Of a stretch of DNA of 64,000 nucleotides, positions 17,972 to 26,034 are shown piece by piece. Position 1 is the stretch's first letter. Each line of letters opens with the position of its first letter. The notes below the pieces were generated by a model that saw only the letters and a program-made list of their open reading frames with translations, made no database searches and was not told the DNA's origin. The stretch spans positions 226,521 through 290,520 of the forward strand of contig NZ_JAATVY010000005.1 of assembly GCF_011947195.1 (NCBI RefSeq). The letters run 5' to 3'. The translations under genes were made by a program, and so were the position numbers. This stretch comes from Planosporangium thailandense. Its GTDB lineage: Bacteria; Actinomycetota; Actinomycetes; Mycobacteriales; Micromonosporaceae.

Positions 17972-19756
17972 TCAGGAGACCGGTGTGATGCGGTCCCAGT
18001 ACCAGTTGCCGGGGCCGGAGTCCCACACCATCTTGGTCGTTACCGACGGTGTGCCGACTCCCTGGAAGAGCCAGAGTGCGGTGCGGCCGTTGCCGTAGTC
18101 GTAGTAGGCGGCGATGTCGGTTTTGCCGTCGCCGTTGAAGTCGCCGGCGACCGGCTTGGTGCGGGTCATCTCCCAGTTGCCGGTTCCGGAGTCCCACGCG
18201 ATCTTGGGTGTGACGGAGGGGGCGTCGAGTCCCTGGAACAGGAACAGTCGGGTGAGGCCGTTGTCGTAGCGGTAGTAGGCGGCGATGTCGGTCTTGCCGT
18301 CGCCGTCGAAGTCGCCGGTCACGGGTGTGATGCGGTCCCAGTACCAGTTGCCGGGGCCGGAGTCCCACACCATCTTGGTCGTTACCGACGGTGTGCCGAC
18401 TCCCTGGAAGAGCCAGAGTGCGGTGCGGCCGTTGCCGTAGTCGTAGTAGGCGGCGATGTCGGTTTTGCCGTCGCCGTTGAAGTCGCCGGCGACCGGCTTG
18501 GTGCGGGTCATCTCCCAGTTGCCGGTTCCGGAGTCCCACGCGATCTTGGGTGTGACGGAGGGGGCGTCGAGTCCCTGGAACAGGAACAGTCGGGTGAGGC
18601 CGTTGTCGTAGCGGTAGTAGGCGGCGATGTCGGTCTTGCCGTCGCCGTCGAAGTCGCCGGTCACGGGTGTGATGCGGTCCCAGTACCAGTTGCCGGGGCC
18701 GGAGTCCCACACCATCTTGGTCGATACCGAGGGTGTGCCGACTCCCTGGAAGAGCCAGAGTGCGGTGCGGCCGTTGCCGTAGTCGTAGTAGGCGGCGATG
18801 TCGGTTTTGCCGTCGCCGTTGAAGTCGCCGGCGACCGGCTTGGTGCGGGTCATCTCCCAGTTGCCGGTGCCGGAGTCCCACGCGATCTTGGGCGTGACGG
18901 AGGCGGCGTCGAGTCCCTGGAACAGGAACAGTCGGGTGAGGCCGTTGTCGTAGCGGTAGTAGGCGGCGATGTCGGTCTTGCCGTCGCCGTCGAAGTCACG
19001 GAGGACGGGTACGCGGGCGTTCTGGGTGATCCAGGCGGTGATGTCGTCGGTGCGGGTCTCGGTGGCGCCCTGTCGGGTCTCGGTCTCGGCGTAGCAGCCG
19101 TGCTGCCAGGAGGTGTGGTTGAGGCCGACGAGCTCGGGACGGCCACCGGCGTCGCGCAGGGCCGGTCCGCCGGCGTCGCCCTTGCAGATCGCCGCGTCCG
19201 GGGTGGCGCCGACGAGATCGAAGGTGGTGGCGGTGGAGCCCTGCACGGTGAACTGGGCGGTGTGCTGGGTGTCGGGCACCCATTCGGTGGCGGTGCGCCC
19301 GTAGCCGGCCACGGTCACCGTCTGGCCGGTGGTGGCCGGGGTGGTGGCCAGCGCGACCGGGGCGACGTCGGTGACCGCGGAGGCGAGCTTGGCGAGCACC
19401 AGGTTGCGGCCGTCGCGCGGCACCAGGGTGGTGACGGCCAGGACGTGCCCGGCGGTGGTGGTCAGGTCGGGGCGGCCGACGGTGACGGTGGCGGGCTTGG
19501 TCGGCGGTCCGGCCGGCAGGGTCTGGCCGGGTTCGGTGAAGCAGCTCGCGGCGGTGACGACCCACCAGGCGTTGATGAGGGCACCGGTGCAGCCTCGGCC
19601 GCCCGCGTCGATTTTGGCGACGAAGCCGTAGGCGTCGGCGGGCGCCGGGGCCGGTCCGGCGACGGCGTGGGCCGGCGTGGCGGCCGTCAGGCCGATCGCG
19701 AGGGTGGAGGTCAGCAGGCCGGCGGCCCAGCCGACCCGGGTACGGGTACGTGGCAC
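17972..19756 (-). CDS. Secreted S1-fold pseudoprotease with six FG-GAP repeats
   Basis: 594 residues from GTG 19756 (GGGGAG upstream). A signal peptide (VPRTRTRVGWAAGLL..., cut after AHA, about residue 31) precedes a chymotrypsin-like domain (about 35-245). All three catalytic positions differ from active trypsins: TAAHC is WWVVTAASCF (Ser71 for His), the Asp position is GRNLVLAKL (Asn118), and GDSGGP is CKGDAGGPAL (Ala195). The fold markers and cysteines remain. Residues 251-594 are six FG-GAP/VCBS units of 57 residues, each with a calcium-type DFDGDGKTD or DFNGDGKTD loop. A binding role is more likely than proteolysis. The gene lies 95 bases downstream of a small secreted protein on the same strand. 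Confidence 0.88.
   Translation of the reverse strand: MPRTRTRVGWAAGLLTSTLAIGLTAATPAHAVAGPAPAPADAYGFVAKIDAGGRGCTGALINAWWVVTAASCFTEPGQTLPAGPPTKPATVTVGRPDLTTTAGHVLAVTTLVPRDGRNLVLAKLASAVTDVAPVALATTPATTGQTVTVAGYGRTATEWVPDTQHTAQFTVQGSTATTFDLVGATPDAAICKGDAGGPALRDAGGRPELVGLNHTSWQHGCYAETETRQGATETRTDDITAWITQNARVPVLRDFDGDGKTDIAAYYRYDNGLTRLFLFQGLDAASVTPKIAWDSGTGNWEMTRTKPVAGDFNGDGKTDIAAYYDYGNGRTALWLFQGVGTPSVSTKMVWDSGPGNWYWDRITPVTGDFDGDGKTDIAAYYRYDNGLTRLFLFQGLDAPSVTPKIAWDSGTGNWEMTRTKPVAGDFNGDGKTDIAAYYDYGNGRTALWLFQGVGTPSVTTKMVWDSGPGNWYWDRITPVTGDFDGDGKTDIAAYYRYDNGLTRLFLFQGLDAPSVTPKIAWDSGTGNWEMTRTKPVAGDFNGDGKTDIAAYYDYGNGRTALWLFQGVGTPSVTTKMVWDSGPGNWYWDRITPVS
17981..19006. repeat. Three tandem 342-bp repeats encoding FG-GAP pairs
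   Basis: Units start at 17981, 18323 and 18665, each coding for two FG-GAP modules. The first two copies appear identical apart from the first base; the third differs by a few substitutions (for example GGTCGATACCGAGG in place of GGTCGTTACCGACG). Such DNA-level identity points to recent duplication or gene conversion. Confidence 0.93.
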
Positions 19757-19851
19757 GGCGGTCTCCCCGTGGTGTGTGCCGTTCGGACGATGTGGACAGA
19801 GGTTGTCATCGTGGGCGTGCCGGACGTCGCTTATGGACGTGGTGCCCGGCG

Positions 19852-20328
19852 TCAACTCTGCGAGCGAAGCTCCAGCAGGATCGCGGGGCCCGTGCCGCCG
19901 GCGACCCCGACACCTTTCCAGCTGTCTTTGGGCACCGGGATGGGGTCTTTGACGGTGCTGACCTTGGCACTGATGTCGAAGTCGTTGTAGTTCCTGATCC
20001 CGTAGACGTCGTGCAGTTCGAGGGTCACGTAGCCGGTCTTGCCCGTGAACTGGAAGCAGTACGGCTGGTCGGAGTTGTAGCTCCAGACCAGCGCGGAGGT
20101 CTTCCCGGCGTCGCACCCGACGAGCAGGATGTGGCCGTCCCCCTTGATGAGCTTGATGCCGGTCGTCTTGTCGCCGTTCGGATAGTCGTAGGTCTCCACC
20201 AACGAATCCGGCGACGGTGTGCCGTCGGCGGCGGTGGCCGGCAGGGCGTGCCCGAGGCTGCTGACGCCGACCACGGCGGCGGCGACGCCCAGGACGCTGA
20301 CGGCGAGCAGGCGTGGATTGATCCTCAC
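19852..20328 (-). CDS. Small secreted protein of unknown family
   Basis: 158 residues from GTG 20328. A signal peptide (VRINPRLLAVSVLGVAAAVV..., cut near TAA-DG, about residue 35) precedes a mature protein of about 120 residues. The mature part has two cysteines, at LLVGCDAGK and QPYCFQFTG, likely one disulfide, and a beta-rich, aromatic composition (LVWSYNSDQPYC, GYVTLELHDVYGI). I do not recognise the family. It is the first gene of a likely two-gene unit with the FG-GAP pseudoprotease and is divergent from the large toxin gene, so all three may be induced together. The weak GAAAG ribosome site leaves the start uncertain. Confidence 0.7.
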   Translation of the reverse strand: MRINPRLLAVSVLGVAAAVVGVSSLGHALPATAADGTPSPDSLVETYDYPNGDKTTGIKLIKGDGHILLVGCDAGKTSALVWSYNSDQPYCFQFTGKTGYVTLELHDVYGIRNYNDFDISAKVSTVKDPIPVPKDSWKGVGVAGGTGPAILLELRSQS

Positions 20329-20521
20329 GGTGATGTCGCTTTCGGGGTGGGGGAAGGCGTGTCTCGCGGTCGGCCGTAGGGATATCGGCTCATCGAGATC
20401 GTATTGATGTGCCACTATACGTTGCATCCGGTTCGCGTGCTGCCCGGGGTCGCGCCGCACGGATCGCTTCTGCGCGTTCATGGACGGCTGTCTGTCGCCG
20501 TTTCTCACGAGGGGATGTACG

Positions 20522-23500
20522 TTGCTGCTCCGAATCCGTGGGCGCCACGCGCCCGGTCACCGCCTGCGCCGACTGGTCGCCGGCGCGCTGGTGCCGATCC
20601 TCACGATGACGACGCTGTCCGTTCCGGCGGTCGCGTACGCGGACACGCCTCCGCCGTCGGGCCCGTCGGAGCCGCCCTCACCGGCGGACCTGCGGGCTGA
20701 TCGCGCCGACGTCCGGTGGCTGATGCGGTTCGGCGGTCCGGCTACGGCGAAGGCCGCGAAGGCCGCGCTGCTGGGTTCGGACGAGGACGTCCGGCAGTTC
20801 CTCACCACCGGTCAGGAGTCGTTGCGCGGTCACGACCTGCGCGTTCAGGTCCTGCGCCTGATGGCTGCCGGTGGCCCCGGGGTGCGGGCCGCCGCGAGCA
20901 AGGCACTCGATGGCTCGGACTCCGACCGCGAGGACTTCGTCCGTTCCGGCTGGGACAAGGCGTGGGTCCAGGATGAGCGGGCGCGGGCGGTGCTGGTGAG
21001 CAACGAGGGCGGGTTCGCGGTGCAGCGGGCAGCGAAGACCGCTCTGGACGCCGGGGACGACGCGATAGCCGAGTTCCTGGCGTCTGGTCAGTTCAAGGCG
21101 CGCGAGCAGGACGAGCGTGCACAGGTGCTGTCCATCATGGAGTCAGGTGGGGCGGCCACCAGGGACATGGCGAAGGCGGCCCTTGACGGTGGGCCGGAGA
21201 CGATCCGCGAGTTCCTGGCCACCGGTGCGGAGGTCGGGCGCGCGCGGGACGCGACGCTGGCGTCGGTGACCGAGCTGGCCGACCAGGCCAAGGCCGCAGG
21301 CCAACAGGCCGCCGCCGAGACGGAGGCCGCGAAGGAGGCCGCCGCGCAGGCTCTCGCGGCGGCCGAACGGGCCAAGGCGGCGGCGCAGCAGGCGGCCGCG
21401 GAGACCGCGGCCGCGAAGGACTCCGCGGCGAAGGCCGCCGCTGCGGCGGGTCGGGCCGCGGACGCCGCGAGCCAGGCCGCGAACGCCGCGCAGGTCGCGA
21501 TCGGGGCGGCCAACCAGGCGCATGCGGCGGCCCGCGCGGCGGCCGGGGCGGCGGCGCGCGCTGCCAGCCTGGCGGTACAGGCCGGGGACGCCGCGAGGCG
21601 GGCCTACCAGGAGGCCTCGGCCGCGACGCTCGACAAGAACAGAGCCGACGACGCCCGTAGGGCCGCCACGGACGCATTGAAGATCGTGCAGGTGGCGAAG
21701 GCCGCCGCGCAGGCCGCGCAGCAGGCGTCCCAGGCCGGAAGCGCGGCGGGACAGGCCGCGCTCGCGGCGGCGTCGGCATCGGACCACGCCGACAAGGCGG
21801 GCCAGGCCGCGGATGAGGCCGGCGGCTACTCGCAGGCCGCCGGCGAGGAGGCCGACCGGGCCCGGCGCAACGCCGCGGCCGCCCACGCGGCGGCGGCCCG
21901 CGCGACGAGGGCGGCGAACGCCGCCAAGGCACTGGCCGACAAGGCCGCAGCCGCCGCGCGGGAAGCCGCGCAGGCGGCCCAGGACGCCGCGGCGCACGCC
22001 GAGGCCGCCGCGGTCGCCGCCAACAAGGCGGCCGACGCTGCGGGGCAGGCCCGCGACAAGGCGGCGGAGGCCAAGGCACACGCCGACGCCGCGATCGCGG
22101 CCGCGAACGACGCCAGCGCCGCCGCGAGCCAGGCCGAGAAGGTGGCGGCGATCGCGGACGCGGCCGAGACGGAGCGGCTCCAGCTTCAGACCGACGAGGG
22201 GGTCGCGGCGGCCGAGGCCGCGCTGCGCACCGAGGAGGAACAGCGCAACCAGGCTACGTGGGACGCCGAGGAGCAGGCCCACCGTGACGCCGAGACCCAG
22301 CAGTTGCTGGCCGATGCCGCCGCACCCGGGGCTCCCGCCGACGTGATGCTCAGCAAGGGCCGGCAGGCGGCGATGCGGCTGCTGACCGCCGCCGGGCCGT
22401 ACACGAGCAGCGCAGCCGAGGAGGCCCTGATCGGTGGCGAGACGGAGATGCGCTATTTCCTCACCGACGGGCTGGCCGCGGCCGGGGAGCAGGACGACCG
22501 GACGAGGGTGGCGTACCTCGCCGAGTACGGCCAGCCCGCCGCGCTGCGAACCGCTGCGGAGCAGGCGCTGGCCGGCCCCATCGCCGGGGTCCGCGCGTTC
22601 CTCAGGACCCGCGCCTACCCGGGCAAGGCCAACGACGACCGGGCCAGGATCCTGCAGTTGATGGAGGCCGCCGGCCCCGATTCCGCGACCCACGCCGCCG
22701 GCGCCAAAGCCCTGGACGGTACCGACGCGGACCGGCAGGAGTTTCTCGCCCACGGTCAGTACGTCGCCGCGGTCCACGACGAGCGTGCTCAGATCCTGAA
22801 GATCCTGTCGGCTACGCCCGGGCCCGGCCCGGAGGTCGCGTCGGCCGCCAAGGTCGCGCTGGCCGGACCCGAGTCGTACCTGCGCGGCTTCCTGCGCGTC
22901 GGGCTCGCTCGCGCCCAGGAACGCGACTACTTCGCCGCGACGCACCGGGCCCGGGTGGGCGCGGTCGTGGCCGAAGCGGCGCGCACCGCGGCGGTCGCCC
23001 AGCAGAACGCCTACGAAGCCGCGCGGGCCGCTGTCGTCGCCCGCGGCGCCAGCGACGACGCCACCCGCTACGCCAACCAGGCGGCCGAGTCCGCCCGGCA
23101 GGCCAGCGGGTACGCCAGCCAGGCCGGTGAGTCGGCCAAGCGGGCCCAGCAATCGGCCGACCGGGCTGCCGCGTCCGCCGCGACCGCCCGGAGCGCCGCC
23201 GCGTCGGCTCACGCCGATGCGCAGCAGGCCGACCGGTCGGCCGCCGACGCCCGGTGGTCGGCGTACGTGGCTGCGGACCATGCCGGTGACGCGCGGGCCG
23301 CGGCCGACCGGGCCCGTGAGGATGCAGAGGCGGCCCACAAGAGCGCCGAGGAGGCGCAGCAGGACTACCGGACCGCCTACGACATCGCCCTCGACAAGAT
23401 CAAACAGGAGGAGGAGGCTCGGCGGAAGAACCCGGGCTCCAGCGACGGCAAGCACTGCGACCGGCCGGCCGGCTACGGCGCCGACCCGTCCTGCTATCCC

Positions 23501-24568
23501 AGCCTGCCCAACCTCAACCGGACCGCGAACGACGGCGAGATCATCTGCTACACCTGGAACGCGGAGGCCGGCCAGAAGCAGTGCGGCTACACCGTCGTCA
23601 CCCCGGAAGACCGCCGGATCTTCGAACAGCAGCGCCAGGCCCAGGAGAGTCTCAACGCCTGCCTGATGCTCGTACCCGGTTGCTTCAGCGTCGTTACCGC
23701 CATCATCGGTGCTTCCGATCCGGACGCGCTACGCGACCCGGAAACGATTCTGGATGCCACGCTCCAGGTCCGGATGGGGGAGAAGGCGGCGCAGCTCACC
23801 CGTGAGTGGAAGCTCTACGGCAAGGTCCGGTGCGGCGCGGGCGGGAACAGCTTCGACGGCCACACCGAGGTCGTGATGGCTGATGGCAGCACCAAGCCCA
23901 TCAGCGCCGTCAAGCTCCATGACCGGGTTCGGGCCACGGATCCGGTCAAAAAGTCCACCGGTGCCCGTGAAGTGATCGCGCTGCACCGCCATCAGGACAC
24001 CGATCTGGCCGACGTCAGGATCAGAGACGACAGGGGTCGCATCTCGACGATCCACACAACCCAGGAGCACCCCTTCTGGAACGCCGGACGCAACGTGTGG
24101 ACCGAGGCGAAGGACCTGACACACGGCGATCGTCTGTACGCGTCGGAGACGGTCAGGCCCACCGTTGTCGGGACCACCTCGTTCACCGGCGGTGAGGCGA
24201 TGTACAACCTCACGGTCGCCGGTGTCCACACCTACTATGTGGTGGCCGGGCGTACGCCGGTGCTGGTGCACAACGCCCGGTGCACGACGCCGCTGACCAA
24301 GGAACAGCAGATAGACCTGGCCAAGTTCCTCGGTTACACCAGAGTTCGCGGAAACTACGGCAAATCCGAGGTGTACGAAATCAAGAAGCCCGGTTCCGGG
24401 CAGCCCCGGTACATCAGCCGCGATCTACCGACCGACCAGCACAATGGGGGAGTCTTCAAGGGAGCGAACAAGATCGAAGACCTCTGGAAGAAGGAAACGC
24501 GTATGGGTACCTACGATCTCGACATCGTCGACGGCACCGTACGCGGCCTCGTGAAGATCGGCGACTGA
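20522..24568 (+). CDS. Large secreted polymorphic toxin: ALF repeats, Ala-rich coiled coils, Hint domain, C-terminal toxin domain
   Basis: 1,348 residues from TTG 20522, which has GAGGGG 7 bases upstream; ATG 20480 adds 14 residues but lacks a ribosome site. Layout: Sec signal (LVAGALVPILTMTTLSVPAV, cut near AYA); ALF-type helical repeats at about 60-236 and 606-800 (pattern AALxGSDEDVRQFLTTGQ); Ala/Lys/Glu-rich coiled coils at about 244-540 and 806-970; a Cys-containing linker; a Hint domain at about 1110-1251 starting at NSFDGHTEVVMADGSTKPI and ending GRTPVLVHN; then a 97-residue tail with DLPTDQHNGGVFKGANK and RMGTYDLDI. The tail resembles Ntox21/colicin-E3-like toxin domains, probably an RNase (inference). 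It overlaps the next gene by one base, typical of toxin-immunity pairs. Confidence 0.85.
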   Translation: MLLRIRGRHAPGHRLRRLVAGALVPILTMTTLSVPAVAYADTPPPSGPSEPPSPADLRADRADVRWLMRFGGPATAKAAKAALLGSDEDVRQFLTTGQESLRGHDLRVQVLRLMAAGGPGVRAAASKALDGSDSDREDFVRSGWDKAWVQDERARAVLVSNEGGFAVQRAAKTALDAGDDAIAEFLASGQFKAREQDERAQVLSIMESGGAATRDMAKAALDGGPETIREFLATGAEVGRARDATLASVTELADQAKAAGQQAAAETEAAKEAAAQALAAAERAKAAAQQAAAETAAAKDSAAKAAAAAGRAADAASQAANAAQVAIGAANQAHAAARAAAGAAARAASLAVQAGDAARRAYQEASAATLDKNRADDARRAATDALKIVQVAKAAAQAAQQASQAGSAAGQAALAAASASDHADKAGQAADEAGGYSQAAGEEADRARRNAAAAHAAAARATRAANAAKALADKAAAAAREAAQAAQDAAAHAEAAAVAANKAADAAGQARDKAAEAKAHADAAIAAANDASAAASQAEKVAAIADAAETERLQLQTDEGVAAAEAALRTEEEQRNQATWDAEEQAHRDAETQQLLADAAAPGAPADVMLSKGRQAAMRLLTAAGPYTSSAAEEALIGGETEMRYFLTDGLAAAGEQDDRTRVAYLAEYGQPAALRTAAEQALAGPIAGVRAFLRTRAYPGKANDDRARILQLMEAAGPDSATHAAGAKALDGTDADRQEFLAHGQYVAAVHDERAQILKILSATPGPGPEVASAAKVALAGPESYLRGFLRVGLARAQERDYFAATHRARVGAVVAEAARTAAVAQQNAYEAARAAVVARGASDDATRYANQAAESARQASGYASQAGESAKRAQQSADRAAASAATARSAAASAHADAQQADRSAADARWSAYVAADHAGDARAAADRAREDAEAAHKSAEEAQQDYRTAYDIALDKIKQEEEARRKNPGSSDGKHCDRPAGYGADPSCYPSLPNLNRTANDGEIICYTWNAEAGQKQCGYTVVTPEDRRIFEQQRQAQESLNACLMLVPGCFSVVTAIIGASDPDALRDPETILDATLQVRMGEKAAQLTREWKLYGKVRCGAGGNSFDGHTEVVMADGSTKPISAVKLHDRVRATDPVKKSTGAREVIALHRHQDTDLADVRIRDDRGRISTIHTTQEHPFWNAGRNVWTEAKDLTHGDRLYASETVRPTVVGTTSFTGGEAMYNLTVAGVHTYYVVAGRTPVLVHNARCTTPLTKEQQIDLAKFLGYTRVRGNYGKSEVYEIKKPGSGQPRYISRDLPTDQHNGGVFKGANKIEDLWKKETRMGTYDLDIVDGTVRGLVKIGD

Positions 24569-25431
24569 TGCGGAATCGACGTTGGTACCGGATCGCCCGT
24601 CAGAGCGGTTCGGAACCGGCACAAGTTGTCTCTGTGTTGTTGAAGGCGATCCCGTCGCTCGCCACAGAGCCGTTCGTCATCCGAAGTCCCGAGGCGCGTT
24701 GCCGGCGCGACACCTGGGACCCGGCGAAGCTTCACGATGGCCGGGTTGTCCAGGGTGACGATCTGCTCCGGCTCGTCGGCGACCTCCTCGAGGACGCCTG
24801 TTTCTGGTGTGAGCTCCAGTCCGACCACACCGATGTCCACGTTTCGGAAGAGGCCGTCTACCTCGGGTTCTCATCAGATCAGCCCGGTTTGGCAACAGCC
24901 TTCCACGCCGAGCCCGTGACCGCTTCGCCGTATGCGGACGACGACATGGGCGCCTCGCCGTACCGGCCGGCCTCGACCGACTACTGGATGGAGGTGGAGC
25001 GCCTGCTGGACAGGTACGGTTCGCTGACTCTGCTCAGCCAGTGGGCTGCCGGCATTGGCGGAGAGCAGTGGTACCACGTCCGGAGCGCGGCTGACCTCGC
25101 CGTCGCTCGACGCGAAGTCGTCGCCCGGTCGGTTCTCGCCGCCTTCGCCCCCGCACATTTCGTCGTGATCGGCGTCAGTAGCGAAGCCGAGGTCGAAGCG
25201 TTCATCGGCGGGGAGCCCCTGTACGGAAATCTGCGCTGGCTCGCCCCGGGGCAGGGGCCGAAGCTCGTGACGGCCACGGTCGACGACGAGAACGATCTGC
25301 GGGACAAGATGAGCGTGCCGCGGCCGGGTACCGTACTTCTCTCCTGGCCGGAGGATGACCTGGCCGGACTCCTGTTTGCCGCTTGCCCCGACGAAGATGG
25401 GGTTGTCCGGACGACGTTCAGATTCGGTTAG
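24568..25431 (+). CDS. Probable immunity protein for the upstream toxin
   Basis: 287 residues from ATG 24568, which shares its A with the toxin stop (TGATG), so the two are translationally coupled. No signal peptide or membrane segment, as expected for a protein that neutralises the toxin in the cytoplasm. It is acidic, especially around SPYADDDMG and VDDENDLRDKM, suiting a basic RNase-like toxin domain. I do not recognise the family. At 287 residues it is long for an immunity protein and may be two domains (about 1-120 and 125-287). The functional call rests on position, coupling and solubility. Confidence 0.6.
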   Translation: MRNRRWYRIARQSGSEPAQVVSVLLKAIPSLATEPFVIRSPEARCRRDTWDPAKLHDGRVVQGDDLLRLVGDLLEDACFWCELQSDHTDVHVSEEAVYLGFSSDQPGLATAFHAEPVTASPYADDDMGASPYRPASTDYWMEVERLLDRYGSLTLLSQWAAGIGGEQWYHVRSAADLAVARREVVARSVLAAFAPAHFVVIGVSSEAEVEAFIGGEPLYGNLRWLAPGQGPKLVTATVDDENDLRDKMSVPRPGTVLLSWPEDDLAGLLFAACPDEDGVVRTTFRFG

Positions 25432-25551
25432 GACCCTGGCTCGTCGGGGTGGCGTGCCGCGAGGGGCGGCACCGTCAGAAAAAATCTTGGAAAAAATCCG
25501 GTCGCGGTGTCGATCCGGCCGGTCCCCCGCTCGACGCGTTGGTGGAGACAC

Positions 25552-25572
25552 GGTTCACCGGCCGGGTGAACC
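25552..25572. promoter_or_regulatory. Inverted repeat before the DGPF-domain gene
   Basis: GGTTCACC (25552-25559) and GGTGAACC (25565-25572) with a 5-base spacer, 21 bases before the ATG and directly before the GAGGAGA ribosome site. Could be an operator or a leader hairpin. Confidence 0.4.
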
Positions 25573-25593
25573 ACCGACGACGAGGAGACAGCG

Positions 25594-26019
25594 ATGCGGG
25601 TCATGGTCCTGGTCAAGGCCAGCGCGGACACCGAGGCGGGCGTTCTGCCGAGCGAGGAGATGCTCACCGCGATGGGCAGGTACAACGAGGAGCTGGTCAA
25701 GTCCGGCGTCCTGCTCGCCGGCGAGGGGCTGCACCCGAGCTCGAAGGGGGCCCGGGTCCGGTTCTCGAACGGCGGGACGACCGTGATCGACGGGCCGTTC
25801 ACCGAGGCCAAGGAGCTGATCGCCGGTTTCTGGCTGTGGCAGGTCGCGTCGATGGAGGAGGCGATCGAGTGGGCCCGGCGCTGCCCGAGCCCGACCGGCG
25901 CGGAGTCCGAGATCGAGATCCGGCCGGTTTTCGAGCCCGACGACTTCGGCCCCGCGCTCACCCCCGAACTCAGGGAGAACGAGGAGCGGCTGCGCGCGCA
26001 GTCGGCCGAGAACCGGTAG
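25594..26019 (+). CDS. YCII-related (DGPF domain) protein
   Basis: 141 residues. The N-terminal MRVMVLVKA strand, SEEMLTAMGRYNEELVKSGV helix and the name-giving DGPFTEAKELIAGFWLW block place it in the YCII/DGPF family (ferredoxin-like dimers related to muconolactone isomerase). These proteins often accompany ECF sigma factors in actinobacteria, but none follows here; the next gene is convergent. Function unknown. ATG 25594 has GAGGAGA 6 bases upstream, and a 21-base inverted repeat precedes that. An unusual pair of A-runs lies about 110 bases upstream (25481-25496). Confidence 0.9.
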   Translation: MRVMVLVKASADTEAGVLPSEEMLTAMGRYNEELVKSGVLLAGEGLHPSSKGARVRFSNGGTTVIDGPFTEAKELIAGFWLWQVASMEEAIEWARRCPSPTGAESEIEIRPVFEPDDFGPALTPELRENEERLRAQSAENR

Positions 26020-26034
26020 CCGGACCCGTCGGCG

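Noticed and set aside
17981..19006. Possible CRISPR array because of the long direct repeats
   Set aside because: Repeats are 342 bp, contiguous, in frame and code for FG-GAP modules; there are no spacers.
21255..22140. Highly repetitive GCC/GCG tract as a possible non-coding repeat
   Set aside because: It is the coding DNA of the Ala-rich coiled coil within one uninterrupted frame.
17891..25431. Island as a prophage or IS-borne element
   Set aside because: No integrase, transposase, tRNA attachment site or target duplication was seen at its edges. The only tRNA is 30 kb away.
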